A model generated the notes under the pieces. That model was not told the DNA's origin, made no database searches, and worked only from the letters and a program-made list of their open reading frames with translations. From Bacteroidota bacterium (GTDB taxonomy: Bacteria; Bacteroidota; Bacteroidia; NS11-12g; UBA9320): 52,533 nt of DNA. Both the position numbers and the translations under genes were made by a program. Each line of letters begins with the position of its first letter. Within the stretch, counting starts at the first letter, position 1. Of this stretch, positions 6,099-15,921 are shown piece after piece. The stretch covers positions 4,129 through 56,661 of the forward strand of contig NVWV01000010.1 in the NCBI GenBank assembly GCA_002746305.1, in the 5' to 3' direction.

Positions 6099-8708
6099 AT
6101 GGCAGGTAAACCAAATACCAACTATATCTTCAGAAATATGAAGGTATACAGCTCTACGGAGTGGCTTGCAGACAACAAGAAGAAATATCGTTCTGTCTTT
6201 GACAAAAACGACAGTACCTATATATATACTGAATTCTCATTCTTTAATCTTAATTTTAAGAAAAAAGACTGGGACATTAAGCTAAATCTCGTTTGCAGGG
6301 ACCAAGCTAAAAACGAAATATGTAGACTGACCTGTGACCGAACAGTCTCCAAGAACAACAATCTCATCTTTGTACGAGAAGGATGGGGAACTCACAACAT
6401 GGGTTCATATTGGCAAACAGGAACCTATACTTGGATTGCAGAAGTCGATGGTGAAGTAGTTGCTGAAAAGAATTTTTACGTTCAGGACATAGGAATCGTT
6501 ACGCCTGAAGAGAATCCATACTTCGACATTAAATCCATTCACTTTTACGAAGGTCCTTTTGACAATGTAAAAGAAACTGAGCGAAAATACTTTGAGCAGT
6601 TTAGTACACAAGAATCACGCTATATATGGGCTGAAATAACAGCAGTCAATAAAACCAAGAATATTAATTTTTGGAGTTGTGAGTTTGTATTTAATTTTTT
6701 AACCGAAACCAATTTACTCAAAGGATCCATTGCCAAACTAATGTTTGTCTATGAACAGGATGATGAGTTTAAGATTACGGTAGGTTGGGGAGCCGACAAA
6801 CCTGGAAGCTGGTTAAAGGGTAAATACTTCCTTGATATTATATTCATGGATCAATTGATCATGCAAAAGGAGTTTTTCATTGGAAACGATTTTGTTGAAT
6901 ATCTCCTAGATGAACCCTCTGTGAGTGCAGCAACTCTAGACTTCCCAATCTTTGACAGTTCAAATGTGAAGAAGGATGTCGACAAAACGTTAAGTGAGTT
7001 GGATGACCTAATAGGGCTAAACAGTGTTAAGGACAGAATCAAAGAATATGCCAACTACTTGGAGTTTATTTCTCTCAGAAAAGACAAAGGTATTTCTGAA
7101 GATGATCAGATCAACCTAAATTGTGTCTTTAAAGGCAATCCAGGTACGGGTAAAACCACCATTGCACGAAAACTAGGTAAGATTTACAAACAACTTGGTT
7201 TGTTGAGTAAAGGCCATGTTCATGAAGTGGATAGAGGTGATTTGGTTGCTGAATTTATTGGTCAAACTGCTCCTAAAACGAAAGCCGCTATTAAGAAAGC
7301 TGCTGGAGGCATCTTATTTATTGATGAAGCATATTCCCTAGCCAGAAAAGATGACGATAGTAAAGATTTTGGTAAAGAAGCAATCGAGATCTTACTCAAG
7401 GAACTTTCTGATGGTAAGGATATAGCTATTATAGCTGCTGGTTATCCTACTGAGATGGATACTTTCATAGAATCCAATCCGGGATTGAAATCACGATTTA
7501 GAATGATCTATGATTTTCCGGACTACGCACCACAAGAGTTAATGGAGATTGCTCATATTCATGCAGGCAAAAGAAGCATTACATTCTCCAAAGAGGCAGA
7601 GGAATTATACTATAAAAAGATAGTAGAGGCCTATAGAAACAGAGATAAGTTTTTCGGAAATGCTCGACTAGTTGTTTCACTTATTGAAGAATGTAAACTC
7701 AACTTAGGTATTCGGGTAATGAATGAGGAAAATCCCGCAGACTTAGGAATAGAAGAGCTTTCCCAGGTTCAGGTTGAAGATGTTGAGAAACTTTCTATCA
7801 ATGCCAAGAGGATAACGCCTGACATTCCGATTGATGAAGAATTACTTGAAATTGCATTATCAAAACTGGATGGTATGATAGGCATTCAGGGAGTGAAAGA
7901 TGAGATTAAGAGTTTAGTAAAACTGGTACGTTACTACAAAGAAACAGATCAAGACGTTCAAAATAACTTTAGCCTTCACTCAGTATTTACCGGAAACCCG
8001 GGAACGGGTAAGACTACTGTGGCAAGAATCCTTGCTCAAATCTATAAAGCATTGGGCATCTTAGAAAAAGGAAACCTAATTGAATGCGACAGACAAAGCC
8101 TAATTGGTGGATACATTGGTCAGACTGCTATTAAGACTGGCGAAATAATAGACAAGGCCATGGGAGGAGTACTTTTCATTGATGAAGCATATTCACTTAC
8201 TGAGGGAGGAAACGCAGATTACGGAAAGGAAGCCATTGAGATTATTCTGAAAAGAATGGAAGATTATAGAGGTCAATTTATTGTAATAGCAGCAGGATAC
8301 ACTGATAATATGACTCAATTCATTGAGTCAAACCCTGGTCTAAAATCACGATTTGACAAGGTGTTTAAATTTGAAGATTTCAACGAGCCCCTCCTATTGG
8401 AAATAGCTCAACTTCAGTTTAAGGATGCTGGATTTAAGCTTGCTGTCAAAGCAAACAAGAGTTTGGAAAAATTAATTACTGAAATGTATGTTTCCAAGGA
8501 TCGGTACTTTGGTAATGGTAGAAGCATTCGAAAAATTGTAGAAGAAGCCATTCGAAACCAGCACCTTCGAATGAGTGAGATGAAGGCAAACAAGCGTACC
8601 AATGTGATGATAAAATCTATAAAATCAGAAGACATATCGTCCATTACGTTTAAAGATAAAAGCAAGCCCGATGTTCTACCAACTTTAGGTTTTAGACAAA
8701 GCAACTAA
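6099..8708 (+). CDS. Double AAA+ ATPase (CbbX/SpoVK-like) with duplicated N-terminal domain
   Basis: This 869-residue cytoplasmic protein carries two AAA+ modules of the CbbX/SpoVK type. Walker A GNPGTGKTT occurs near residues 346 and 632, each followed by a GQTA segment, a Walker B ending FIDEAYSL, and the sensor/arginine-finger stretch ESNPGLKSRF. Members of this clade remodel protein complexes using ATP; the target here is unknown. The first ~270 residues hold two copies of a beta-rich domain that align with each other: GWGTHNMGSYWQTGTYTW ... EKNFYVQD against GWGADKPGSWLKGKYFLD ... KEFFIGND. This may be a substrate-recognition part. The gene heads a tight plus-strand run, with the next ATG 4 bases after its stop. 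Confidence 0.85.
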   Translation: MAGKPNTNYIFRNMKVYSSTEWLADNKKKYRSVFDKNDSTYIYTEFSFFNLNFKKKDWDIKLNLVCRDQAKNEICRLTCDRTVSKNNNLIFVREGWGTHNMGSYWQTGTYTWIAEVDGEVVAEKNFYVQDIGIVTPEENPYFDIKSIHFYEGPFDNVKETERKYFEQFSTQESRYIWAEITAVNKTKNINFWSCEFVFNFLTETNLLKGSIAKLMFVYEQDDEFKITVGWGADKPGSWLKGKYFLDIIFMDQLIMQKEFFIGNDFVEYLLDEPSVSAATLDFPIFDSSNVKKDVDKTLSELDDLIGLNSVKDRIKEYANYLEFISLRKDKGISEDDQINLNCVFKGNPGTGKTTIARKLGKIYKQLGLLSKGHVHEVDRGDLVAEFIGQTAPKTKAAIKKAAGGILFIDEAYSLARKDDDSKDFGKEAIEILLKELSDGKDIAIIAAGYPTEMDTFIESNPGLKSRFRMIYDFPDYAPQELMEIAHIHAGKRSITFSKEAEELYYKKIVEAYRNRDKFFGNARLVVSLIEECKLNLGIRVMNEENPADLGIEELSQVQVEDVEKLSINAKRITPDIPIDEELLEIALSKLDGMIGIQGVKDEIKSLVKLVRYYKETDQDVQNNFSLHSVFTGNPGTGKTTVARILAQIYKALGILEKGNLIECDRQSLIGGYIGQTAIKTGEIIDKAMGGVLFIDEAYSLTEGGNADYGKEAIEIILKRMEDYRGQFIVIAAGYTDNMTQFIESNPGLKSRFDKVFKFEDFNEPLLLEIAQLQFKDAGFKLAVKANKSLEKLITEMYVSKDRYFGNGRSIRKIVEEAIRNQHLRMSEMKANKRTNVMIKSIKSEDISSITFKDKSKPDVLPTLGFRQSN

Positions 8709-8712
8709 TATC

Positions 8713-9831
8713 ATGGATCTTTCCATTGTCCAAATTTTAATTCTAGGAGTGGCCCTATTTTTCTTGGTCATTTTGATTGCATACTTCCTGTACTTTTTTA
8801 CGGGATTTTCTAAAGCACTAAAAACGAACTCGAACAGTAGTAAACTTCCAGTATCTGTTATTATAGCTGCCCGAAATGAACGTAAAAACTTAGAACAGTA
8901 TCTTCCCTTGATTCTGGATCAAGAATACAGTGAGTTTGAAGTGGTAGTAGTAAACGACGGAAGTCATGACGGCACCAAAGGTTTCTTAGAAGAATTAGAT
9001 GCGAAATATGATCGTCTGAAGGTGGTAACGCTAGAAATTGACGAACGCTTCCAAAAAGGAAAGAAATTCGCTCTTACCATGGGAATAAAAGCAGCTCAAT
9101 ACGAACATTTACTGTTCACAGATGCAGACTGCTACCCAGATTCCAAACACTGGATTACACACATGACCTCACAGTTGGAGAGCAAGGAAATTGTGTTGGG
9201 AATATCACCTTTGGTGGTTAAAAATAATATTCTGGGGTCTATAATCAGCTATGAAACACTGCATACAAGTATGCAATATGTGGGTTATGCTAGAAAGGAA
9301 AAGACCTATATGGGTGTAGGCAGAAATCTGACTTATACCAAAGAATTATTCTTTAAGAACAAGGGTTTTGCAAGTCATCAACACATTTTATCAGGGGATG
9401 ACGACCTCTTTATTCAACAAGCGGCAAGCAAGTCCAACACTACAGTCTGTTTAAGCCCCGAGTCTTTTATGTACTCACCCGCTCCTATCTCTTGGAAGCA
9501 ATGGAGACATCAAAAACTAAGACACCTATCTACGGGTAAAGAGTATAAACCACGCTTCAAACGATTACTTGGCACCTATTCTTTTGCCCACATGATGCTT
9601 TACTCAAGTGTTATCTTATTTATGGTTCTATATCCATCCATTTGGTATCTTGGTTTTGCTATTTTAGGATTCAAATGGCTAATTCAATGGGCTACCATCA
9701 TAAAACCCGCTCAACTATTTGCTGCTAAGAAGGTTGCCTATGCCCTGCCCTATTATGATATATTGTATACTTTATTTCTATTCTTCTTCGGAATAATAGG
9801 AATATTCATTAAACCAAAAACATGGAACTAA
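8713..9831 (+). CDS. Family 2 glycosyltransferase, membrane-bound
   Basis: This 372-residue protein starts with a transmembrane helix (about residues 5-30), then the GT-A domain of family 2: SVIIAARNE (48-56), VVVVNDGSHDGT (77-88), the DxD motif TDADC (136-140), the SGDDDLFIQ acceptor/base segment, and a QWRHQKLRH stretch in the place of the Q/RxxRW motif. Two to three hydrophobic helices close the protein. Such enzymes use a nucleotide sugar to extend a lipid or polysaccharide at the inner membrane; donor and acceptor cannot be told from sequence. The gene starts 4 bases after the AAA ATPase gene and overlaps rsmG by 10 bases. Confidence 0.88.
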   Translation: MDLSIVQILILGVALFFLVILIAYFLYFFTGFSKALKTNSNSSKLPVSVIIAARNERKNLEQYLPLILDQEYSEFEVVVVNDGSHDGTKGFLEELDAKYDRLKVVTLEIDERFQKGKKFALTMGIKAAQYEHLLFTDADCYPDSKHWITHMTSQLESKEIVLGISPLVVKNNILGSIISYETLHTSMQYVGYARKEKTYMGVGRNLTYTKELFFKNKGFASHQHILSGDDDLFIQQAASKSNTTVCLSPESFMYSPAPISWKQWRHQKLRHLSTGKEYKPRFKRLLGTYSFAHMMLYSSVILFMVLYPSIWYLGFAILGFKWLIQWATIIKPAQLFAAKKVAYALPYYDILYTLFLFFFGIIGIFIKPKTWN

Positions 9832-10442
9832 TCACCAAATACTTTCCCGACCTCACTCCTATTCAACTGGAACAATTCAACAGCTTACTGGCTTTATATG
9901 AAGATTGGAATAGTAAAATAAACGTTATAAGTAGAAAGGATATGGATAAGTTCTATTGCAATCATGTACTGCATTCATTATCCATTGCCAAGATAAAGAC
10001 ATTTACCCATGAGGATTCTGTTCTTGATATTGGAACTGGAGGTGGATTCCCAGGGATTCCGCTTGCTATTCTATTTCCAGAAACTCAATTCACCTTGGTA
10101 GACTCTATCAAAAAGAAAACCAAAGTGGTACAAGAGGTTGCCAATGCACTGGAATTGAAAAATGTAACTGTAATCAATGACCGATTTGAAAATCTGACTG
10201 ATCAATATGATTTCATTGTTTCTCGGGCGGTTGCTTCTGCTACTAAATTGGTTCGATTTACTAAAAATGCTCTTAAGGAAACAGGAAGTCATATTTTCAT
10301 GAAAGGTGGTGATTTAGCTTTAGAAAAGGCAGAGCTACTGGCTACATACAGAACTATGAAGTGGGATGAAACTCCATTGGTAAATTTATTTGAGCCTGAG
10401 TTTTTTGAAACCAAGAAGCTGATTATCCTTTCGAAAGCCTAA
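9822..10442 (+). CDS. rsmG: 16S rRNA (guanine-527-N7)-methyltransferase RsmG
   Basis: This 206-residue protein has the usual length and motifs of RsmG (GidB). These are the helix EDWNSKINVISRKD, the SAM-binding loop LDIGTGGGFPGIPLAI (residues 68-83), the acidic LVDSIKKKTKVV segment with the conserved lysines, and the SRAVAS motif. RsmG methylates N7 of G527 in 16S rRNA using S-adenosylmethionine; its loss gives low-level streptomycin resistance in other bacteria. The start ATG lies within the end of the glycosyltransferase gene (ATGGAACTAA), so the two are probably translationally coupled. Confidence 0.95.
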   Translation: MELITKYFPDLTPIQLEQFNSLLALYEDWNSKINVISRKDMDKFYCNHVLHSLSIAKIKTFTHEDSVLDIGTGGGFPGIPLAILFPETQFTLVDSIKKKTKVVQEVANALELKNVTVINDRFENLTDQYDFIVSRAVASATKLVRFTKNALKETGSHIFMKGGDLALEKAELLATYRTMKWDETPLVNLFEPEFFETKKLIILSKA

Positions 10443-10453
10443 ATAACCTGACT

Positions 10454-10954
10454 ATGGATACTATTGAAAATCCAAACCTTACGAACGAAGACACCACAGA
10501 AAGTCAATTTGAAGAATTTGATACTCTAAAAAGACGCAGAAGACAGCTATTACCCTGGTGGATTAAGATATTTTGTTGGATCTTTATGATTATGGGAGTA
10601 TTTTCATTAATCAGCGTAGGTTTTGGTATCCTGAGTATACAAACCAATTTGGCATTTTACGGATTTGAAACAAAAGAAGCATTTTCCTTAACAGGTATTT
10701 TGGTCATTTCAGTTGCATTTTTTAAAGGTATATCCGCTTATTCACTCTGGTTTGAAAAAGACATTGCTATTAAACTTTGTAAAGCAGATGCCATTATTGG
10801 AATTATCCTAAGCGTAATTTCAATGCTTGTAATACCCTTTTTCAATGAGGGTGGATTCAATCTTCAAATAAGACTTGAACTAGCTTTGCTTATTCCATTT
10901 TTGATTAGACTCAATAAAATTCAAAAAGAATGGGAAGGTATTATTACCTATTAA
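10454..10954 (+). CDS. Small integral membrane protein, unknown function
   Basis: The protein has 166 residues: an acidic cytoplasmic N-terminus of ~25 residues, an RRRRQ stop-transfer-like cluster, then about four hydrophobic helices (near 35-58, 75-95, 108-128 and 135-152). I do not recognise a family. It begins 11 bases after the rsmG stop and is the last gene of the plus-strand run, which a stem-loop at 10970-10990 closes. Confidence 0.8.
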   Translation: MDTIENPNLTNEDTTESQFEEFDTLKRRRRQLLPWWIKIFCWIFMIMGVFSLISVGFGILSIQTNLAFYGFETKEAFSLTGILVISVAFFKGISAYSLWFEKDIAIKLCKADAIIGIILSVISMLVIPFFNEGGFNLQIRLELALLIPFLIRLNKIQKEWEGIITY

Positions 10955-10969
10955 AATAACAGAACCAAT

Positions 10970-10990
10970 AGATGAATGGTTTATTCATCT
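10970..10990. terminator. Stem-loop between convergent genes
   Basis: AGATGAAT (10970-10977) pairs with ATTCATCT (10983-10990) across a GGTTT loop, midway between the convergent ends of the small membrane protein and the large T9SS type B gene. There is no long T run, so termination is plausible but not certain. Confidence 0.45.
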
Positions 10991-11020
10991 CCTTTAAACT
11001 CTAAACTTGATTGTATTAAC

Positions 11021-14000
11021 CTATCTCAATAGATTAATTGTCCCCGTTTTTTGGAACACTTTATTCTCAAAATCACTGTATTTGATTACGTAGATATAAG
11101 TACCCATTTGGACATCAGCATCTCTATAAGTAGGATACCACTTTTCTTCTATGTTAGTTGATTCATACAGCTTTTCTCCCCATCTATTGTAGATCAAGAT
11201 TTCAAATTCATTGATGGCTATTCCCTTTACTCCAAAACCATCGTTGAGATTATCATTGTTAGCTGTAAATGCATTGGGAACAAAAATCTCCGGTGAGAAA
11301 TAGAAACACACTTCGTTACTCCAAGAAATAGTATTTTGACCGTCAAATTCTTCAGCTTTAACTCGATAGCATTTTCTATACTGATCGGGATTATTAATAA
11401 CCAAGGTAGGTGAACCGGGTGAAGCTCCTGCTACGCTAAGCGAATATGGATTTCTATTGTCATTACCAAATATGCTATATTCCAATACACCATTGTCCCA
11501 ACCTAGATAATTACTAAAGTTAAGAATGGTATTGAAATCTTCATCTTGCACTCCTCTCAGTAAAACATTGGTATGTGGCTCAGATGTGATCAATGTCCCA
11601 CACCTGTTCGTTGCAACTATTCTATATTCAAAAGCTACTAAATCCGTATTAATGTCTGTTTCTAAATAGTTCGTTGTACTCCCCGAAACGGAGGCCACAT
11701 TTTGCCATGCACCAACGCTTCCTGCATCTCTTTTCTGAATAGTAAACTGAGAAACAGCGGTAGGTTCTAAAAGTCTCCAATCAATGATCATTCTATCATC
11801 TGGCGTACCTACACTTACCACCCTTAAGTCTATGGCTAGTCTATCAATATCTACTGCCAATCGCTGTGTATCTCCCAAGCATCCTTTGTCTGAAATTTCA
11901 ACAACATACATTCTTCCTCTTGGAACAGTTGGCTCCCAATCAACAAGAAGGGATGGTGTACCATTACCTGTAAAGCTAGTTTCTCCTGCTACATCCCAAT
12001 TGAAGATAGAACCTGCAAAACCAGTTACCGTATAGTTCTGATTCGTTATATTTTCAGGGCAAATGGTAGAAGGTCCTGAGATGGGCGAGGTTGTAGGTTT
12101 TGGATTCACTAAGATTAGTGTATCGACCAAATCCCCTAAACAGAAGAATTGAGAAGTCTCTTGAACCGAAAGTGTAAATGTTCCTGCAATATCCCATGGC
12201 ACCTTGATTTGGTTGGTTCCTTGACCTGAAATACCTACTGGATCTCCGTTGATCGACCATATAAAAGTAGAATTAGCAAATCCTGCTATAGTATACACCA
12301 TAGAATCTGAGAACTGACAAACTTCTACCGTTCCTATTATTTCATCAGCACTGGGCTTGGGATGAATAAGTACATTTAAATCTTCTGGAGGACTTACACA
12401 GAATCTATCATTGACTGCATCATATGCTCTCTGAACCACTGTTATCTTAGCTGCACCTGCAGCTCCCCAGTCTGCCGTTATGCTTGCAGAACTATCACCT
12501 AAAACTTGTATACCTCCAACAATCGTCCAATCGTATACACTTCCATTCACGTCTAGAACTTGATATGCAACATCTGTTTCGAACTCACAAACATCCTGTG
12601 CTCCTAGAATTGGTTCCTTTTGTAATACATAGGTCTTGCTTACACCTAAAACGGTCGCTTGACTTACACATCCATGTCTATTAATTTCTGTTACAGTTAC
12701 CTGTCCTGCTCCAAGGTTACCCCAATCTACGGTGATTTGAGAAGTATTTCCTCCACTGGACTGAAAACCTCCAATGACAGTCCAAGTATAGGTAGAACCT
12801 GCCTCATTATCCGTATAATATACAATACCAGATGAATTGGGACAGATGGTTATCGGTCCAATAATCGTAGGTTGAGGATCGCTAACAAAAACATCAATTT
12901 CTGCGGTATCACTTGTACATCCGAACCCATTGGTTGCAGACACGCGAATAGTAAAGCTAGGTTTCGAATATGTGCCAATGATGATTTCATTGCTATTGTT
13001 ACTTGCAATTGTTGCATTGGAGATCTCCCATGCATAGGTGTATCCTGAATTATTGACTACGTCGTATTGTAGCCCAAGCTCATTTAAACAAACAGTATCT
13101 TTCCCATTGATTATGGGTTCAGGTGGACTTTCTATTATATTGACATTTTTGTCAATCCAATCGCCCAAACACCCATGAGGACTGACTTCCCTGACTCGGA
13201 TGGTTCCCAAAATACTACCGCTCCAATCTATGGTAACAGTAGAAGAATCTTTCTTTCCAACGATGAAACCTTGATCTATTTCCCACTCATAGGTAGAGTT
13301 TGCCCCACCATCTGTGACTGAATAATTAAATTCATTAAATCTACAAGCATCCGATGGGCCTATTAAGTTTTTTGCTCCTACAAAAGGAGTTACTACAATT
13401 TCTACATCCAAGTTGTTAAACTTAGGCGGGCAACCATCATCTTCGATAGTAAAATAGGCATAATAAGGATTGTTTCTTGCCATATCACAATCAGGAGTCC
13501 AACAGAATTCACTGGTAACACTAGGTGTTCCAAATGTATCTGTAAAAGTTGCTAGTGTTCCGCTTATACCGCCCCCATCGCCTAAAAGTGCACCTCTACC
13601 ATATAGTTTAACTAAATCTCCATCGGGGTCACTACCGGATACATTAAAACATAACTCCTCCCCTTCTTCGATTACAAAACGTTTGCCTTTGTCAGAGGAT
13701 ATAGTAGGTACCTTGTTGGGAATACAGTCTAAAACCAGTATTTGCAAATCCATCCGAATTCTACTCAGTAAGGTTTGATTTCTATATTCCAATACTTCTA
13801 CGCCTACTACAAAATTTCCTGTTGATGGACTATACAATCTCGTATGTCCAGTACTTCTATCCACGTCCACAAAACCTGCTGACCCAAAGGGTCTCTCTGC
13901 AGAATAACCTGGTTTGTATCGGATAGTTGGTGTATCTAGAATACTAGGAGGGTCTGGGAAAGCGTCACCAATATTTCCTCCTTGGAAAGGTCTCATAATC

Positions 14001-14611
14001 CGATACACAAGACTATCTCCATCCTTGTCTACGGCATCAAATAAAAATGAGGTAGTATCATTTACACACATATACGGACTTGGAACTCCATAAAATACGG
14101 GAGAACTATTTTGTAATGCTGTCGCTGGTATGTGACAAAAATACGTTTGACCTTGGGTAGGTCCACCACTCCCTTGAATAATATTATTCTGCTCATTTCT
14201 ACAACATCTTGCAAAGGTCAAATCGTATCCTGATAAACTAGGAGATAAGAATATTACATCCTCGTAAAACCCATATTCAATACACACATTTTTCTTGTAA
14301 TAATCACAATCAATTGAACCTGGAGGTTCTACATTAAATTTAGTGACCAATTTAAAAACAGCAGTTTGATTAATCTTGCCTGACGAACCACCCACATATA
14401 CACCCAACTTTATTTCGTCATCCAATTCTACATCACTGTTCTTACAATCTCTGTAAACGTTTAGTGTGATCTTGTATTTAAATTTTCCGGTTGACTGATC
14501 GACTTTTAAAAACTCATAGTTCATATACCCACCAATAAGATGCGTGGCTTTAGCACTTGTAAAACAAAATGCGAACAGTAGTAATATCGATATTTTTCTG
14601 AACAGTTTCAA
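11021..14611 (-). CDS. Large PKD-repeat adhesin-like protein with T9SS type B (gliding-motility) C-terminus
   Basis: This 1196-residue protein has a signal peptide (about 1-22, TSAKA before the mature start). The N-terminal ~400 residues are a Cys-containing domain beginning THLIGGYMNYEF, common in large Bacteroidota surface proteins. Then come about six copies of a PKD-like repeat with the pattern GSxYxWxVxGG ... ITVDWGxxGxGxVTVxE ... GC. An Fn3-like stretch follows, and the last ~90 residues (FVPNAFTANNDNLNDGF ... YNRWGEKLYES ... GTYIYVIKY) are the T9SS type B/gliding-motility C-terminal domain. It should be exported by T9SS and displayed at the surface. The start codon read here is TTG, needed to keep the signal peptide; a TATCTTTG promoter box lies 18 bases upstream. 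Confidence 0.9.
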   Translation of the reverse strand: MKLFRKISILLLFAFCFTSAKATHLIGGYMNYEFLKVDQSTGKFKYKITLNVYRDCKNSDVELDDEIKLGVYVGGSSGKINQTAVFKLVTKFNVEPPGSIDCDYYKKNVCIEYGFYEDVIFLSPSLSGYDLTFARCCRNEQNNIIQGSGGPTQGQTYFCHIPATALQNSSPVFYGVPSPYMCVNDTTSFLFDAVDKDGDSLVYRIMRPFQGGNIGDAFPDPPSILDTPTIRYKPGYSAERPFGSAGFVDVDRSTGHTRLYSPSTGNFVVGVEVLEYRNQTLLSRIRMDLQILVLDCIPNKVPTISSDKGKRFVIEEGEELCFNVSGSDPDGDLVKLYGRGALLGDGGGISGTLATFTDTFGTPSVTSEFCWTPDCDMARNNPYYAYFTIEDDGCPPKFNNLDVEIVVTPFVGAKNLIGPSDACRFNEFNYSVTDGGANSTYEWEIDQGFIVGKKDSSTVTIDWSGSILGTIRVREVSPHGCLGDWIDKNVNIIESPPEPIINGKDTVCLNELGLQYDVVNNSGYTYAWEISNATIASNNSNEIIIGTYSKPSFTIRVSATNGFGCTSDTAEIDVFVSDPQPTIIGPITICPNSSGIVYYTDNEAGSTYTWTVIGGFQSSGGNTSQITVDWGNLGAGQVTVTEINRHGCVSQATVLGVSKTYVLQKEPILGAQDVCEFETDVAYQVLDVNGSVYDWTIVGGIQVLGDSSASITADWGAAGAAKITVVQRAYDAVNDRFCVSPPEDLNVLIHPKPSADEIIGTVEVCQFSDSMVYTIAGFANSTFIWSINGDPVGISGQGTNQIKVPWDIAGTFTLSVQETSQFFCLGDLVDTLILVNPKPTTSPISGPSTICPENITNQNYTVTGFAGSIFNWDVAGETSFTGNGTPSLLVDWEPTVPRGRMYVVEISDKGCLGDTQRLAVDIDRLAIDLRVVSVGTPDDRMIIDWRLLEPTAVSQFTIQKRDAGSVGAWQNVASVSGSTTNYLETDINTDLVAFEYRIVATNRCGTLITSEPHTNVLLRGVQDEDFNTILNFSNYLGWDNGVLEYSIFGNDNRNPYSLSVAGASPGSPTLVINNPDQYRKCYRVKAEEFDGQNTISWSNEVCFYFSPEIFVPNAFTANNDNLNDGFGVKGIAINEFEILIYNRWGEKLYESTNIEEKWYPTYRDADVQMGTYIYVIKYSDFENKVFQKTGTINLLR

Positions 14612-14628
14612 ATGCCGAGGTCTCTTTA

Positions 14629-14636
14629 CAAAGATA
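14629..14636 (-). promoter_or_regulatory. Candidate -7 box (TATCTTTG)
   Basis: The minus strand reads TATCTTTG, an exact match to the Bacteroidota -7 consensus TAnnTTTG. It lies 18 bases before the TTG start of the type B T9SS gene. No good TTG -33 box is visible at the usual distance. Confidence 0.5.
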
Positions 14637-14690
14637 AAAGACTTTCTACCTAAATACGTTTAAAAACCGCGTTTAGTTTACCAGTGTCTA

Positions 14691-15257
14691 TTATTTTGAC
14701 AGAAAGGATACAAATTCCGATAGATTTTTGAATTCGTAGTCTTGATTATCAAATGAAAACTGAGGATTGGAAATCTTCGCTTTTATAGCTCCAAACGAAT
14801 CTGCTAAAGCCATATCCCCCGGACTGTCCCCAACCATAATACACTTGGAAGAATCTATGCTAGGGAAATAGCTTTTAGCCTTTTCCAACATTCCAATTGA
14901 TGGCTTTCTCCAGCCGTGATTGACCGTTTTAAGATAAGGAGCAAAAAACGCAGCATCAAAGTACTCTATTCCGCTATCCTTCAATCCATTATACATTTTT
15001 AAATGTACATTCTCAAGATCCTTTTCCGACATTACTTGTCGGTGAACTCCCTGTTGATTGGTCACTAAAATAACCCTTGCAAATAACTGCTTCAGCTCTC
15101 CTAAAGCCTTAATAGCTCCTTCGCAAAAAACAAAATCTTCTGGAGTCTTAGCATAATCATCTACAATGGGTTCATTGATAACCCCATCCCGGTCTATGAA
15201 TAGCGTAAATTCGCTACATTCTAATTTAGTGGGCAAAGATCTCTTGGGCTCGCTCAT
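14691..15257 (-). CDS. gmhB: D-glycero-alpha-D-manno-heptose-1,7-bisphosphate 7-phosphatase (HAD family)
   Basis: The protein is a HAD phosphatase of the histidinol-phosphatase/GmhB type. Visible marks are the nucleophile loop FIDRDGVINEP with two Asp, VTNQQGV (motif II) and MVGDSPGDMALA (motif IV). It removes the C7 phosphate of heptose 1,7-bisphosphate. The frame is open from an ATG at 15275, but the ATG at 15257 (MSEPKRSL) fits better; both overlap the end of hddC by 30-50 bases. It is the third gene of a heptose operon, so the alpha-anomer (GDP-heptose) branch is the likely pathway. No gmhA isomerase is in the window. Confidence 0.85.
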   Translation of the reverse strand: MSEPKRSLPTKLECSEFTLFIDRDGVINEPIVDDYAKTPEDFVFCEGAIKALGELKQLFARVILVTNQQGVHRQVMSEKDLENVHLKMYNGLKDSGIEYFDAAFFAPYLKTVNHGWRKPSIGMLEKAKSYFPSIDSSKCIMVGDSPGDMALADSFGAIKAKISNPQFSFDNQDYEFKNLSEFVSFLSK

Positions 15258-15921
15258 AATCTGTAGGAATTCCAATATCTATAAATAGCCCATCTGAGAT
15301 ATGTCCAGTAAGCTTTCCTTCTTTTACTTTTTTCTCCAGCACCTCTGATTCAAATGAATATTTCTCCATTTTTGGCAATTCGTCTTTCAAACTGGCATCT
15401 GCCCAGTAGACTCCTCCGTTTATCAATCCTGAATTTAACCCTGTTTGTTTCTCTTGAAATCGAACAATGGACTTATTATCTAACAGCACAGTACCATATC
15501 TATCCGGTGTAGGCATTTGTTTCAATGCTAAAGTCATCAAACCACCATTACCGCTGTGTGTTTGCCACATTTGTTCATAATCAACATCAAAGTATGTATC
15601 TCCATTAAGAATGAGTGCAGTTTTTTCTTTTACCAAAGTAAATGCTTTACCAATCCCTCCTCCAGTACCCAAAGGTTCTTTTTCTATGGAGTAAACAATA
15701 GGAATTGACTGATACAAATTACCATAATACTCCTCTATTTTTTCATACTTATGGCCTACGGCTAATATGAGTTGACCGATATTATGATGTGGTAGTTTTT
15801 TTAAAATATGATCTAAAAATGGAACTCCCGCTACGGGTGCCATTGGTTTTGGGACATCACTCACGACGGAAGCGAGTCGTGTACCCAATCCTCCTGCCAG
15901 TATGATTACATCAAATTTCAT
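15226..15921 (-). CDS. hddC: D-glycero-alpha-D-manno-heptose 1-phosphate guanylyltransferase
   Basis: This 231-residue nucleotidyltransferase begins VIILAGGLGTRL (the nucleotide-binding loop with its Arg) and continues with PKPMAPVAGVPFLDH, LILAVGHKYEKI, LGTGGGI and LNGDTYF. It transfers GMP from GTP to heptose 1-phosphate to make GDP-D-glycero-alpha-D-manno-heptose, used for S-layer, capsule or O-antigen glycans. Sequence alone cannot separate it from other sugar-1-phosphate nucleotidyltransferases; the heptose assignment rests on the flanking hddA and gmhB genes. Its start overlaps the hddA stop by four bases. Confidence 0.83.
   Translation of the reverse strand: MKFDVIILAGGLGTRLASVVSDVPKPMAPVAGVPFLDHILKKLPHHNIGQLILAVGHKYEKIEEYYGNLYQSIPIVYSIEKEPLGTGGGIGKAFTLVKEKTALILNGDTYFDVDYEQMWQTHSGNGGLMTLALKQMPTPDRYGTVLLDNKSIVRFQEKQTGLNSGLINGGVYWADASLKDELPKMEKYSFESEVLEKKVKEGKLTGHISDGLFIDIGIPTDYERAQEIFAH

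Noticed and set aside
11021..14611. DNA repeats resembling a tandem repeat array
   Set aside because: The periodic signal comes from PKD-like protein repeats, which are diverged at the DNA level; it is coding sequence.
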